64,000 nt of DNA. It comes from Ophiocordyceps camponoti-saundersi (nom. inval.) (taxonomy: Eukaryota > Ascomycota > Sordariomycetes > Hypocreales > Ophiocordycipitaceae). The translations under genes were made by a program, and so were the position numbers. Under the pieces are notes generated by a model. The model had not been told where the DNA came from. It searched no databases and was given only the letters and a program-made list of their open reading frames with translations. Location of the stretch: positions 30,391-94,390 of the forward strand of contig PDHQ01000125.1 in NCBI GenBank assembly GCA_003339415.1, given 5' to 3'. This document shows, in pieces, positions 51,341 to 63,714 of the stretch (its first letter is position 1; each line of letters begins with the position of its first letter).

Positions 51341-54300
51341 TTAGGTAGCTTACTTTTAAACTATTAGAAAAAGGTATATATTATTTTTATAAAATTATAA
51401 TAAGCTAAGCTATATTTAAACTTTAATAAATACGCGTTTATAGTTTATAAAGTTAAATATTTAGGATTTATTATCTATATAGGATAAAAGGTGCGCCTAA
51501 ACCTAGCTAAGGTTTTAGCGATTTAAGATTAGGAGGCACTAACTTGCGTAAAAAGTATATATAGCTTTATTAGCTTTATAAACTTTTATTATAATTTTAT
51601 CCTATAGTTTTCTTCCCTTATAGCTTTACTTATAGCTTTTATAAAGTATAACGCTCCTTTTAATTAGACTTTAGCTTATTAGAACGCTTTTAATTAGCTT
51701 AAAATAGCGTTTATCTCCTCTCCCGCTTTAGTATAGTAAAACTTAGATCTTAATACTATTATAGAAGCGGATTATTTAAGTAAGGTAATAAGCAGATACT
51801 TTTCCTAGCGCGGCTAGAACTAAGTCTTATAGCCTATAGTATATTTCTCTTAGAAGCTTTAGCTTATAAAGTAAAATTATATTATTTATAATAAAGAACT
51901 TTTTATTATTATTTATTACCTTAAAGCGTAGTTAGCTAAACTTTATAATATTTCCTCCCCGTTTACTATACTTATAAATTATAAAGCTTTAGAGTATTTT
52001 ACTACTTTAAAAGTTATATTAAAATACTAAGCTTAATAAGCTAAAACGCTTATTTTTTTTAATTTCTATTTATAATACTATTTAGGTAAATATATAGCCT
52101 ATCCTAATATACTATCTTACTATAATTAAAAATAATAATATACCGCTTTATATTTTAGCTATATTATATAGCTTTTATTTATTTATTCTTTTAGATTATA
52201 ATTAGTTTAAAGCTAAAATATTACCTTTATAGCTTTAACCTTTTTTATAAATATATATTTATAGGAATTATAGCTTATAACATTATAATCTAACCTACTT
52301 TATATAATATAATATACCGCCTTATAGGAGGGCGCTTAGAAGTTCCCTCTTAAAGCGGGTATAAAAGAGTAAATCGCGGACTATTTTTTTTCCGCTAGCG
52401 GCTAGCTATAGTTCCGAGGCTAACTTTAGGTACCTAACTAGGAACCTTTAATAATTACCTTAATCTAAAAAACTTATAATTCGCTACTTATAAGGTATTT
52501 TAGAAAAAATATTATATTTATATTACTTTATTATTACTATTATTAAGATAATATATTAGCTAATATAACGCGGTTTATATAAAACTATTATTATTATAAG
52601 AATTACTTTTAACGCTATTATTACTAAAGCTTATTATAACTATTACTATTACCGAAAAAGTATTAGATAATTATTTTAGTAAATTTTATAACGGACTTAC
52701 TTATTACTAATCTTTCCTAGCCCCGCTTCCTTATAATTATTACTAATTAGCTATTTAAATATATATAGCTTAAGGTAATAATATTAATAAAGGCTAAGTA
52801 TTACGCTAAATATTTTATTTATATTTAATAGCGTTTTTATAGCTTCTTTACGGAGATTATATCTAACTATAGTTCGAATTAGATAAGTTACTTTTAGTTA
52901 ACTCTTTACCGCCTAGTAAGTATTAAATAATTTATATCTATAGCTTACTACTTATAAACTAATAGCGGTATAAAGTAAATAAACTAAAAGGTATAAGCTA
53001 TCCTTTATTATATAATATCGTTCTCTTAGCTTAATTAGCCCTTTTACTTACTTACTTACTAGCTTACTTTAAATAATAAAAAATTATTAATAATAAGCGT
53101 TAGTCTAAACTACTTACTATATAAATATAATTTTAATCTTATATAATAATTAATTATATATTTTACGCTAATCGCTTCCTTAAGGAGGCGTGCTATTACC
53201 TTCGCTTAATATTTATAAGAAAATATTTAACTTATATAAATATTAATTACGTAAGCTTAATAAAAATAATAAGATACCTCTAATAATACTTATTACCCCG
53301 CGGAATAATTTTAAATTAATAATTTTATATAGTTAAATTTATAATATATTTATTTTAACCGCTTTTCTAAGAAACTTAATTATCTTAAAGCTAAGTATAA
53401 AGTTATTACTATTTTATCCTTTTTAACTATTACGCTTAATATTTTAAAAAATATATATTTTATATTTTATATTAATTTACTTAAGCGTGCTATATATAAT
53501 CTACTCTTATTATAGGATTTTACTAATAGCTAGCTTAAACTTTCCCTATAACTTTTAAATAATAACTTATTATTTAATAAATATAAGATTAAAGAAATCC
53601 TTATTATAAAAAATACTTATAAGCGGCGCTTATAAGGCTAACCTCCTTATTATTAAGCGTTAATAAAATAGAAAAAATATATTATATTAACTTAGAAGCT
53701 ATTAAATAGCTTATAATATTATATAGTTTTAGATTATTATAAGTTATACTAGGGAGATATTTATATATATAATAGCTTTAGATATATATTTTTATTTAAA
53801 CTTAATTAAGTAAATTCCTCCTCCTTTTTAGTAAATTCTTTCTAGCTTATTATACCTTACCCCCTTTCTATCCCTATCTTTTCTATTATTACTATAATAT
53901 ATTTAGCGTATTCTTTTAATTATTTTTCTTAATATTATTAACTATTTACGCTTAGCTTAAATTATTATAGCTATAAGGGAGTATATTAAGCTTAGATTAT
54001 AACTTATTATATAAATAATTATAATTTTTAGCTATAGGTAAAGGCGATTATAGAGGCTAATTTAGCCCGGCTAAGGCGCGATAAATTTAGCTTTAAGGCT
54101 TAGCCTAATATATCTAAATATTAGGTAGCGTAAAAAACGCGTAGTTAAAGGGGTAAGGGGCGCGGGTTAATAATAAGAGGGTAGCGAGATTAGCGAAAGC
54201 TATATAAATATTATAGTTAGCCTTAAGCTATTACTAATAATTTTTAGCTTTAGTAGCCGCCTCCTCCTATTATAAGGCGAGAATATTTTACTATATTTAC

Positions 54301-55166
54301 TCTTATTATTATAAAGATTTTTTATAATAAAAGGCGAATATATTAAAGCTAGAGATAACCTACCCTTATTACTAAGCTTAATATTATTAATATTAATATA
54401 TAGCGCTATTTATTTTACGATAATATATCGATAATATAAGCGCGGGAATAATATTACCGCTAAAAAAGATAAGAGTATTAAAACTAAGTAGCTTAAGCGA
54501 TAAAAATAAAAAAATATTAATTATAAGGCGGGGGGTAAGTTATATAATATTAAGCTATATTTTAAAATAGTTAGCGTAAGCCTAAAAAGTAAATATTAAA
54601 ATAGCGTATTAGCTAGAAATAATATTATTATAAGCGCGGGCGGGCGTTTAAATAGCTTTATTATTAGCGGCTATATTTTATAAGTTACGGGCAGCTTATT
54701 AAAAGCGTACGTTCCTAGCGAAAAGGTGCCTTTCCTATAAGTATTTATAACGCTAAGAACGGTACGCTTAGTAGGCCGCCGCCTAGCCGCGAATATAATT
54801 AGCTATCTTATTATTTATTAAATTATTTAAATAAGGCGTATATATATATAATACCTTTATTAGTAGCGCGGTATCTTTATTATCGCTATCTCCTTATATA
54901 ATATACTCCCTTATAATATAAGTTAAAGTAGATAAAGTAGCTAATATATTAATATAATAATATAAAGAAGTAATATACTAATAGAAAAAATAACGCGAGG
55001 CGGTAGCGTAGCGATAGTGCGAAAATAATAAAATTAATACTTTTAGAATAAGTAATATATAGAAGAAAAAAAGAAAGGAAGAGAAATATATAAGGGAATT
55101 TTTATTTTATTTTAACTTATACCCCCGCCGGAGATAGATATACTTTTTTCCTAGGGCGGCGGGGTA

Positions 55167-55352
55167 TATAAGGGATTCAGGCTATGCCTAAATAACTAAG
55201 TTACGTAAGGTAATTAGTTATATCTGCGCATAACGCGCGCGCGGATCGCTTACCTTTATTAGGCGTTATAACCCCTTTTATATAGCTTTTTATAATTATT
55301 CTAAATAATAAAGTTACCTCCTTATAAATAGCTTAGAGGCCGAACTTTTATA
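55167..55352 (+). repeat. G2 3' LTR
   Basis: Intact 186-bp copy containing GCGCGCGCGGATCGC; shares its first ~45 bp with the LTR of G1/G3 but not the middle. Confidence 0.88.
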
Positions 55353-55692
55353 ATCTCTTATATTTTATATATTATAACTTTTATCTTAATTATAGGCCCC
55401 TTTTTATTTTCTAAGATATTAGATTTTACTAACTTATTTAATAAGGAGAAAGCTAGTATTTTACTCTCTTATTATAGTAATTATAACTATTATATTTAAC
55501 TTTACTAAGAACCTAATAGTTCTTTACTCTTTTTACCTTAAAGCTTACTTTATAGTTTATAATATACCTTATAAATATCTTTTTAAGGTTTAGAAATAAA
55601 TTATTAATTTAATAGATAAAAGATAAATCTACGCTAGCTTATTATCCGTAGCCGCCCTTATTTTACTTATAAAAAAGCTAGGAGGCGGGTAG

Positions 55693-56020
55693 CGCTTTTA
55701 TATTAATTATCGCGCTTTAAATAAAGTAACGGAGTAAGATTATTATCCCCTTTTACTTATTAAGAAGACGCTTCGTAGCTTTTTAAATATTTACTAGTTT
55801 ATAAAACTTAATATTAATATCGCTTTCTATAAGCTTTATATTATAAAAGGTAAAAAATACCTTATAGCTTTCTATACTTAGTTTAGTTTATTCGAATACT
55901 TTATTTACTTTTTTAGCCTTATAAGAGCGCCCGCTATATTCTAATATTATATTAATATTATTTTTAGCGACTTTTTAGGGGACTTTATAATAATATACTT
56001 AAATAATATCTTTATTTATT
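55693..56020 (+). pseudogene. G3 gypsy reverse-transcriptase ghost
   Basis: RFYINYRALNKVTE starts at 55693, and IIYLNNIFIY (YLNN at 55996-56007) follows 101 codons later in frame, as in G2. Active-site Asp-Asp is again Asn-Asn. Confidence 0.88.
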
Positions 56021-59000
56021 TAGGAGGTTCCTATTTTAATTATTAATATAAGGTATACGTTATACTCTTATATTTTTATTAAGCTAGGCTTTTCCTTAAT
56101 CTTAATAAGTATAACTTTATTATTTATAAGGTTAAATATTTAAAGTTTATTATTTATATTAGTAAAAAAATATAGCTAAACCTTATTAAAGTTTCTATAA
56201 TTTTAAAATAGAAGGCGCTAACTTATATTTAAAGCGTACGTAGTTTTCTTAAATTTGCTAACTTTTATTATAACTTTATATTTTACTTTTTAAACTTTAT
56301 ATCCCCCTAAATTAAGCTTATAAAATATAGCGCGCTTTTTTATTAAACTAATAAATATTAGCTTATTTTCGATATACTTAAGTCCGCGTTTATCTTTACC
56401 CCTATCCTCGCTTAGTAAAATCTAAACTATAATATTATTATTAAAGCTAACTATTTTAGTAAAGCTATTAGTAGGTATTTTTCTTAGTTTAGCTTAAATT
56501 ATATCCTTTAGCTTATTATATATTATTTTAAAAAACTTTTACTTATAAAATAAAACTATATAATTTATAATAAAAAGCTTCTTATTATTATTTTTTACCT
56601 TAAAGCGTAGTTTACTAAGTTATATAAAATTACGTAGCTATTCTCTATTTTTATAAATTATAAGGCTTTAGAGTATTTTACTACGCTTAAAGCTATAATA
56701 GAATATTAGGCGCGTTAAGCTAAGATATTTGCCCTTTTTAATTTCCGCTTTTAGTACTATCTTAGCGTATAAGCGTCGTAGCCTAATACGCTCTTCTAGT
56801 AAGAATAAAATCGCCGCGGGATAAAGGAGCGCTTTAGTTAAATTATATAGCTTATATTTATTTACTTTTTTAAATTATAGCTAGTTTAATCTAGCCTAGC
56901 CCTATCTTAGTTCCTTATAACTATACCTTTTACTTAGGATACCCTAGCCTCTTTTTATAATAAAACCTTATAAGACCTTTAGTTAAAAGCTTTCTATACT
57001 AATTCTTTTTATTATATATATTACTAAATAGTTTAGTTAAGCGCTTAGAAGTTTTCGCCGAAAGCAGGTACTTATAAGTAAGTTACGGACTATTCTATTT
57101 TTACTTATAGATAGCTATAATTCCGAGGCTATTTTTAAGTTTTTAAGTAAAAACCTCTAATTATTATACTTATCTAATAAACTTATAATTCCCTTATAGT
57201 AGGATACTTTAGTAAGAATATTACCTTTATATTTTTTTAATATAAGTTTTACTAAAATAGTATATTTATAAATATAGTATATTTTATTTATAATTATTAT
57301 TATTATAAAGATTACTTTAATTATTAGTGCTATTAAAAATTACTTTAGCCGCTACCTCCTTTTAAATAATTTTAAATAACCCTCTTTATAAATTTTATAA
57401 CTAAGCTACTTATTACTTTAAAGTCCTAGCCCTATTTCCTAATAGTTATTATAAATTACTTATAAAAATATATTTAGCTTAAAGTTATAATATTTATAAA
57501 TACTAAGTAATATATTAAGCGCTTTATTTAATATTAGTAGCAGTTTTATAGCTTCTCTTATAAGTTAACTTTTAATCGTAGTTTTAATTAGATAAGCTAT
57601 TTTTAGTTTACTTTTTACTATCTTACTAAGGTTAATAAGCTACTTTTTATAATATATTACCTTTAAACTAATAAAAATATAAAGCGTATAAATTAAGAAA
57701 TATAAGCTATTTTCTATTATATAATCTTTTTCTTATAATTTAACTAGCCGCGCTACTTACTTACTTACTAGCTTACCTTAAATATTTAAAATTTATTTAT
57801 AATAAATATTAGTCCTAACCGCTTATTTTATAGCTTCGATATTACTTTTCTTAACTAGCTAGTAAAGGCGGCCGCCCCTATCTTTTCCCTAAAAAGCTAA
57901 GCTATAATATTTACTTATTTCCTTCGTAATAATATTAAACTAATATAAGCTTTTATCGCCTAAGCTTAGTAATAGTAATAGGACTCCTTAAATAAGTCTC
58001 GCTAACTTATAAAATAGTTCTAAATTAGTAATTTTATATAGCTTAACTTTACTTATATATAGTTTAACTATTTATCTTAGAAGCTTAATTACCTTAAAGG
58101 TAAGTATAAAATAATAGCTATATTAATATTACTTACTATTATTTTTAATACGCTACTTAGTATTTACCCTACTTTTTATATTAATTTTATTAAGTATATT
58201 ATTAGTAACTTTTTATTATTTTTATTACTTATTAACTTTTAGCTAGATCCCCTCTTTTATCTTTTTTATAATAACTTATCTTTTAATAAATATAAAGTTA
58301 AGAAAATCCTTATTACGAAGAACGCTAAGAGTTAGCGCTTATAAGGTAAGATACTTTATTAACTTATCTTTATAAAATAAAAAAATTATATTATTTTAAC
58401 TTAAAAGCTACTTAATAGCTTTAAACGCTATATAATATTAGATTATTTTAAATTTATATAAAAAAATATATATTTTTATAATAGCTTAAAGTAATCTTAA
58501 TTATATATTTATTTAAGCGCTCTTTATAGCTAATTATCCCCCTTAAGTAACTTTTCCCTTTTATTATATAAATATAATATTACCCCCCCGCCTCCTATTC
58601 CCCTCTATTTCTTATTTACCTACTCCTTCTCCCTCTTTATATTAGCTTTAAGCTAATATTTACTTTCTCCGCCTTCTCCTTATAATTCTTTATTATAATT
58701 AAGTAATTTAGAAAATTATTATAATATTAGCTATAGCTTAGCGCTAATATTAACCCGTAATAGATATATCCCTAAATAGGGGAGGGTATACTTTAAGATT
58801 AGGAGAATATTTAATATAATATTAATAATAAGAGTTTTACTTATCCCGCTTTTAGGCCGTACGCGCTACGCGCGGGCGCTAGCGTAAACTTACTTTATTA
58901 GTATATAATAAAAGGGGAGGATAAATATTATACGTAAGCGCTAAATAACTAAAAGCTAGGTAATATATATAAGTTAGTAAAGGTAATATATAATAAAGTA

Positions 59001-60129
59001 ATAAGTAAGCTTAGTATATTATATAAATTAGTTAATATTATAATTATTTAATAAAAGATATTACTTTTTTCCTTATTCTCTTATTTTTATATATTAATAT
59101 TTACTTAATAGTTCGTAATCTAAGTAGCCCGCTTATCTTACTATTACTTATAAATTTATCGCTATTATTCCTCTTACTATTAAAAAAACGCTTTATATTA
59201 TAAAGCGAAGAAGTTAAGGCTAGCGGTAAGGGCGCCTTATTATTATTATTATTACTATTACTATTATATTATTACTAAAAATATATTATAAGTTAAAATA
59301 TATAAGGTAAATATAGCGATTATATTACTAATAATAAGGATAAGCGTAGAGGATTATTATTACTTAAGCGTAAAAAGGGTATAAAAGTTAATTACTAAGT
59401 ATAATATAATATAAATAATAGCTAATATAGTTTATAAATAGTTAATATAAGTAAGAAACTTTAGCGTAAGCTAAGCGCGCTAGCTAAGTACTTTTTTAGC
59501 GCGGGGGTAAGCGGGTAAGGTAATAGCTTATCTTTCCTTAATTATTATCCGTAAGTTACGGATAGCCCGCTATAAGCGTATATTTATAATAAAAAGGTAC
59601 TTTTTTTAAAAATACTATTTTTGCCGCTACCCGCACGCCTTATAAGCTATCTTATAATTATATTAATAGTTAATATTATAGCTATTATAAAGGTCTTAAA
59701 TATAAGGAATATATAAATATTCTACCTCTTATAATATAGTAATATTTTTATTATTTAAATCTCTTTTTATAATATAGCCGCTTATTATATAAAAGAGTAA
59801 TTATAGCTAATTAAATAATATATTAAGGCGGTAATATAATAACTTAATAGATATAAAAAGCTTAAAAAATAATAATAATAATAAAAAAAATAAATAGCTA
59901 TAAAAAGCTTAGATAATAATAATAATAAAAAAAAACTATAAGAATATAGTAATAAAGTAATAAAATAAAAAACTTAAGGAAATATTTACTTAGCGAGGGA
60001 GAATAATATAACTAGCTTAAGAAGAAAAAAAAAGGAAGAAAAATTTTCTATATAAGGGGTATTTTAACTTATACTTTATATATATATATATTATAGCTAG
60101 AAATACTCTTTTCTTAAGGTAATAAAGTA

Positions 60130-60379
60130 TATAAGGGATTTAAGCTATGCTCGAATAGCTAAGTTACGTAAGGGGTGCTTAGTTAAGTCCGCGCATATAA
60201 TAGGCGCGGGGTATATATAGGTATATATAATTAGTTAGCGCCGCGCGTAGGATAAGCGTAGGCTATATACGGACTATAACCCTAAGTACGTATACTATAT
60301 ATACCTTAGAACCTCTTAAGTTATTCTATATTAATAGAGTTAGCTTCTTATAAATATTAAGGAGTATAAAACCTTTATA
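60130..60379 (+). repeat. G3 3' LTR
   Basis: 250 bp, starts TATAAGGGATTTAAGC, ends AACCTTTATA; same sequence as the two minus-strand G1 LTRs. Confidence 0.88.
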
Positions 60380-61336
60380 TAAGTTTAATAATTTAATTTC
60401 CTTACTTAGTTTAATATCTACTTTTTATATTAACTTAGCTAGCTAAATATAGCTATTAATACTTTTTTATATAAGATAGCTAAGCTTCTAATTATAAAAG
60501 CTTATAAGAAGGAAGAAAAGATACTTATAATAATTCTCCTAATAAGCTTTAAATTTAAAGCCCTAGCTTTAACTTTAATAATTACCTTAGTCCGCTTTAT
60601 TAAAAATACCACCCTATTAGGAGCTAAGTTAGTATAATTAATTTAAGAAAAGAATATAAGCTAAAAACTTAAATTTCGCGGTAATCTCCTTATAATACTT
60701 AAATAAAATAGCTAAAAGCGATTCTTTCTTTATATTACCTAAATCTAAAGCGTATATAAGTAAGCTATTCTTGCTTATAATAGATATAATAAGATTATTT
60801 AGATATTTTAGTAAAGCTATTATTAGCTTAGGATAAAATAAAATATCTGCTAGTATATTTATAATTATTATAAATATTAAAAGAATAAAATACTATAAAA
60901 TAAAACTTTAAGTTTATTATATTTTTAACTTATTCTAACTTTTATATAAAAGTATATTACTTATAATAGGAAAATAATATTAAAAAACCGCTTTAAATAT
61001 AATTATATTTAAACTTTTATTTATAAGCTAAGCTAGATTATTACTATATTACTAAATAAAAAAAATAATATAGCTAAGGTAATTATTAAATATTATTTCT
61101 AATACCTTTATTATCTTTTTAATATATTAAATATATAAATTATTAATAATACTAGCTTATTTATTTAAAGGTTTCTTAGTAAAATTAATTAGTAAATTAA
61201 TATTAAGTATTATTATAATAGCGCTTTTTACTTTTAAATATAAGGAAATATAAAAGTAATTTATTAATACTTAAACTAAAAGCTATAGTTTTACGCGAGT
61301 AAATATTAATATAATTAAAGTATTTTCCTTCCCGCG
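60380..61336. other. RIP-degraded DNA
   Basis: AT-rich with CpA/TpG depletion, no frame and no repeat that I could pair within the window. Confidence 0.65.
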
Positions 61337-61352
61337 CTAAACTTTATATATA

Positions 61353-61827
61353 TATATATATTATATTACTCTAGTAACCTATATAGGTATCTAAGCATAT
61401 AATCGTTTAATAGAGAGGAAAAACCGGAGTGCCCGGGGGAAAACCCCTTACTTAATATATTCGGCTAGCTTATAAGCTAATTACGTCGTATCGGAAAGCT
61501 TAATCGTAATAGGAAGTATCCGAAGTTACGCTAGTCCTAAGCGAGAGGTACCTATACTTCTTATCGCACGTCTTATCTAAGTTCTAAGTAGTTCCGGTAC
61601 GTATATCGGCAGATACCGTAGCGAAGATATATTACTTCGTAATCGTACTCTATTGCCGGATTATAGTCGCTATTAAAGGGGACCTATTCCTCTAATAACC
61701 CACGTTATCTGACTGCACCCTTGCCCCGCGCCCTACCTTACCTAAGCCTCGGCCAGGTCACCACTCCTGCCGGGGTTGTGCCGGGGTCGGACCGTACCCT
61801 AGCTATATAGTTAGGGTGAAAAACACC
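61353..61827 (-). mobile_element. SINE-like element, copy 2, without the tRNA head
   Basis: The reverse complement matches 42155-42668 along its whole length, except for the 39-bp insert in copy 1. It is flanked by CTAAACTTTATATATA (61337-61352 and 61828-61843), a duplication of about 14-16 bp whose limit is blurred by the (TA)n tail. The 5' end (61827, minus strand) begins GGGTGTTTTTCACCC, i.e. 1-2 nt after the position of the tRNA 3' end in copy 1. The first 130 bp of the body (61697-61827) keep normal CpA and TpG. Confidence 0.87.
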
Positions 61828-61843
61828 CTAAACTTTATATATA

Positions 61844-62564
61844 ATTTCTTATAATATATATTAATTAATATAGCTTTACTTATAATCGCTTTTAGAAAAG
61901 ATATACGGAACCCTCTTTTAGTTACTAGCCCCTCGGATCCTTTAAACGCCTCGGGTCTTATTATTATAGCTTATAAACTTAACGCTTAAGTATAGGAAAT
62001 ATAATAATAAGTTTAAGCCGCTATTAAAAAAGCTTATAATAAGTAGGAAATATAAGCTAATAAGAAGCCTTACCTAGTAAACTTTATAGTTAGTAATAAT
62101 ATATTTCTTAGCTATAAGAGTTTTTTTATAATTATACTTATAATACGCTTTAATATATAATAGTTAAGACTTTTTATAATTATTAAGGAATAAAGATATA
62201 GCTATATCCTTAACTTATTAGATAGCTATTAGATAATAAACTTATTTTATATTAACTATTTTTATAAAGCTATTATAAATCCCTTACCTAGCTAAGAATT
62301 ATTCCTTACTAAATTAAAAAATATTAATAATATATTAAAATAGGAAATTAATAAGATCCTTTAATTTTATATTATAAAATAATATTATTAATTAGAATAC
62401 TAAGTTTACTAGTAAGGTTATAACCTTAATAAGATATAATACCTTATTAGAAATTTCCGCTATATATTAGTAGCTTTTAAGGAATTTTATAACTATTTTC
62501 TAAATATTACTAGCTTGCTTATTAATTTTTAACGCTAAATTAAATATATTATAGCGGACTATAA
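61844..62564. other. RIP-degraded DNA
   Basis: No gene; a slightly richer patch at about 61900-61960 contains CCCCTCGGATCC and CGCCTCGGG. Unassigned. Confidence 0.6.
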
Positions 62565-62998
62565 CTATAAGGATAATAATTAAGATAATATTATAATTTC
62601 CTTAAATAACTTTTTATATAGTAGATATTATTAGTTTTAATAAGTATATTAAAACTTTTATTAAAAAGTAATATTACGCGCTAGCACTTATAAGAATTTG
62701 CCTTAAATATTTTATAATAATTTCTAAAAATTTCTTATTATAATTATATAACTTATAAAAACCTTATTATATAAAATTAAGCTATAAGGATAATAATTAA
62801 AATAATATTATAATTTCCCTAAATCACTTTTTATATAATAAATATTACTAATTTTAATAAGTATATTAAAACCTTTATTAAGAAGTAATATTATACGCTA
62901 GCACTTATAAGAATTTCTTTTAAATATTTTATAATAATTTCTAAAAATTTTAAATAATTATATAATTTATAGAAACCTTATTATAAAATTATTTAAAA
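62565..62998 (+). repeat. Tandem duplication, period about 217 bp
   Basis: CTATAAGGATAATAATTAA starts at 62565 and again at 62782, and the following ~210 bp repeat in order, including CGCTAGCACTTATAAGAATTT. The copies differ mostly by C/T and G/A, so this duplication preceded or accompanied RIP. Confidence 0.8.
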
Positions 62999-63200
62999 AG
63001 GACCTTAAGAAAAATTATTAAGAAATATAATTACTTCTCTATTTAGATTTTACTATACTGTCTCTTATCTTTATTAGTATATACCCTTATATATTTTATT
63101 AAGATTTCGCTTATAAGAATTTTTCCTTTTTTTTTTCCTTTCTCCTTAGCTTAAAATCTTTATTTATAATATTAATATTATTATTTACTTAACGTATTCT
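62890..63200 (+). repeat. Dispersed repeat, copy shared with 6410-6740
   Basis: Same order of words as at 6410-6740, ending in TTTTTCCTTTTTTTTTTCC and CTCCTTAGCTTAAAAT. Its start coincides with the second unit of the 217-bp duplication. Confidence 0.65.
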
Positions 63201-63714
63201 AGCTATAATAGCTAAAAGGCATAGTTAATCTAGCTATATTATTAGCGCTATAGCTACTATATAAGGTCCGCTATAAGGTCCGCTTTACTCTACTTAGAAA
63301 GTTTAAAGTCTTATATATATATATAAGTAAGTAATAGTGTTATAAATTAATTAAATTAACTAGCTATCTTAAGCCTTAAGTAAGCTATTTAAGTTTAACT
63401 TTATAGCGAGGTTTAATAATATAAAAACTTATATAGCACCTTAGTTAATAAAGTATATATTAGCGCCTTATTTTATAAAGCATATATTACTTATAACTAT
63501 ACTTTATAAAAAGCTTTTTAATAGCTTTATATTATAAAGATTACTTATCTAACTTAATTTAAGCTACTATATTTATTTATAAGCGCTATATAACTAAATT
63601 ACCTTAGTTAGGGGGTTTTATAAGCCTTTATATTATTTGCTAAATTTAAACTAATTACTTTTTAAAAAGAGAGGTTATTTTAGGTATATAACTATTATAC
63701 TAAAATAGTATTAT
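63201..63714. other. RIP-degraded DNA
   Basis: AT-rich, no frame, no paired repeat seen. A short direct repeat TATAAGGTCCGCT lies near 63261-63286. Confidence 0.6.

Larger units (their letters stand above)
47031..55352 (+). mobile_element. Gypsy-type LTR retrotransposon G2 inserted in G3
   Basis: 186-bp LTRs (47031-47178 joined to 48956-48998, and 55167-55352) start TATAAGGGATTCA and end AACTTTTATA. The flanks ATCTT (47026-47030) and ATCTC (55353-55357) are a 5-bp duplication with one C/T change. The 5' LTR is split by S2. Reverse-transcriptase ghost at 51014-51340. About 6.5 kb without S2. Confidence 0.88.
46391..60379 (+). mobile_element. Gypsy-type LTR retrotransposon G3, 5'-truncated, split by G2
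   Basis: Plus-strand gypsy element ending in a 250-bp 3' LTR (60130-60379). Its 5' LTR and first part are absent: it begins at 46391 against the broken G1 LTR, at a point matching 50035-50060 of G2. G2 plus its duplication (47031-55357) interrupts it; G1 has the corresponding site undivided near 32930-32940. Net length is about 5.7 kb. Confidence 0.82.

Noticed and set aside
46164..60379. Terminal inverted repeats of one giant DNA transposon (26-60 kb or 46-60 kb)
   Set aside because: The repeats are LTRs of two gypsy elements in opposite orientation, each with reverse-transcriptase ghosts and a matching interior; no shared duplication surrounds the whole.
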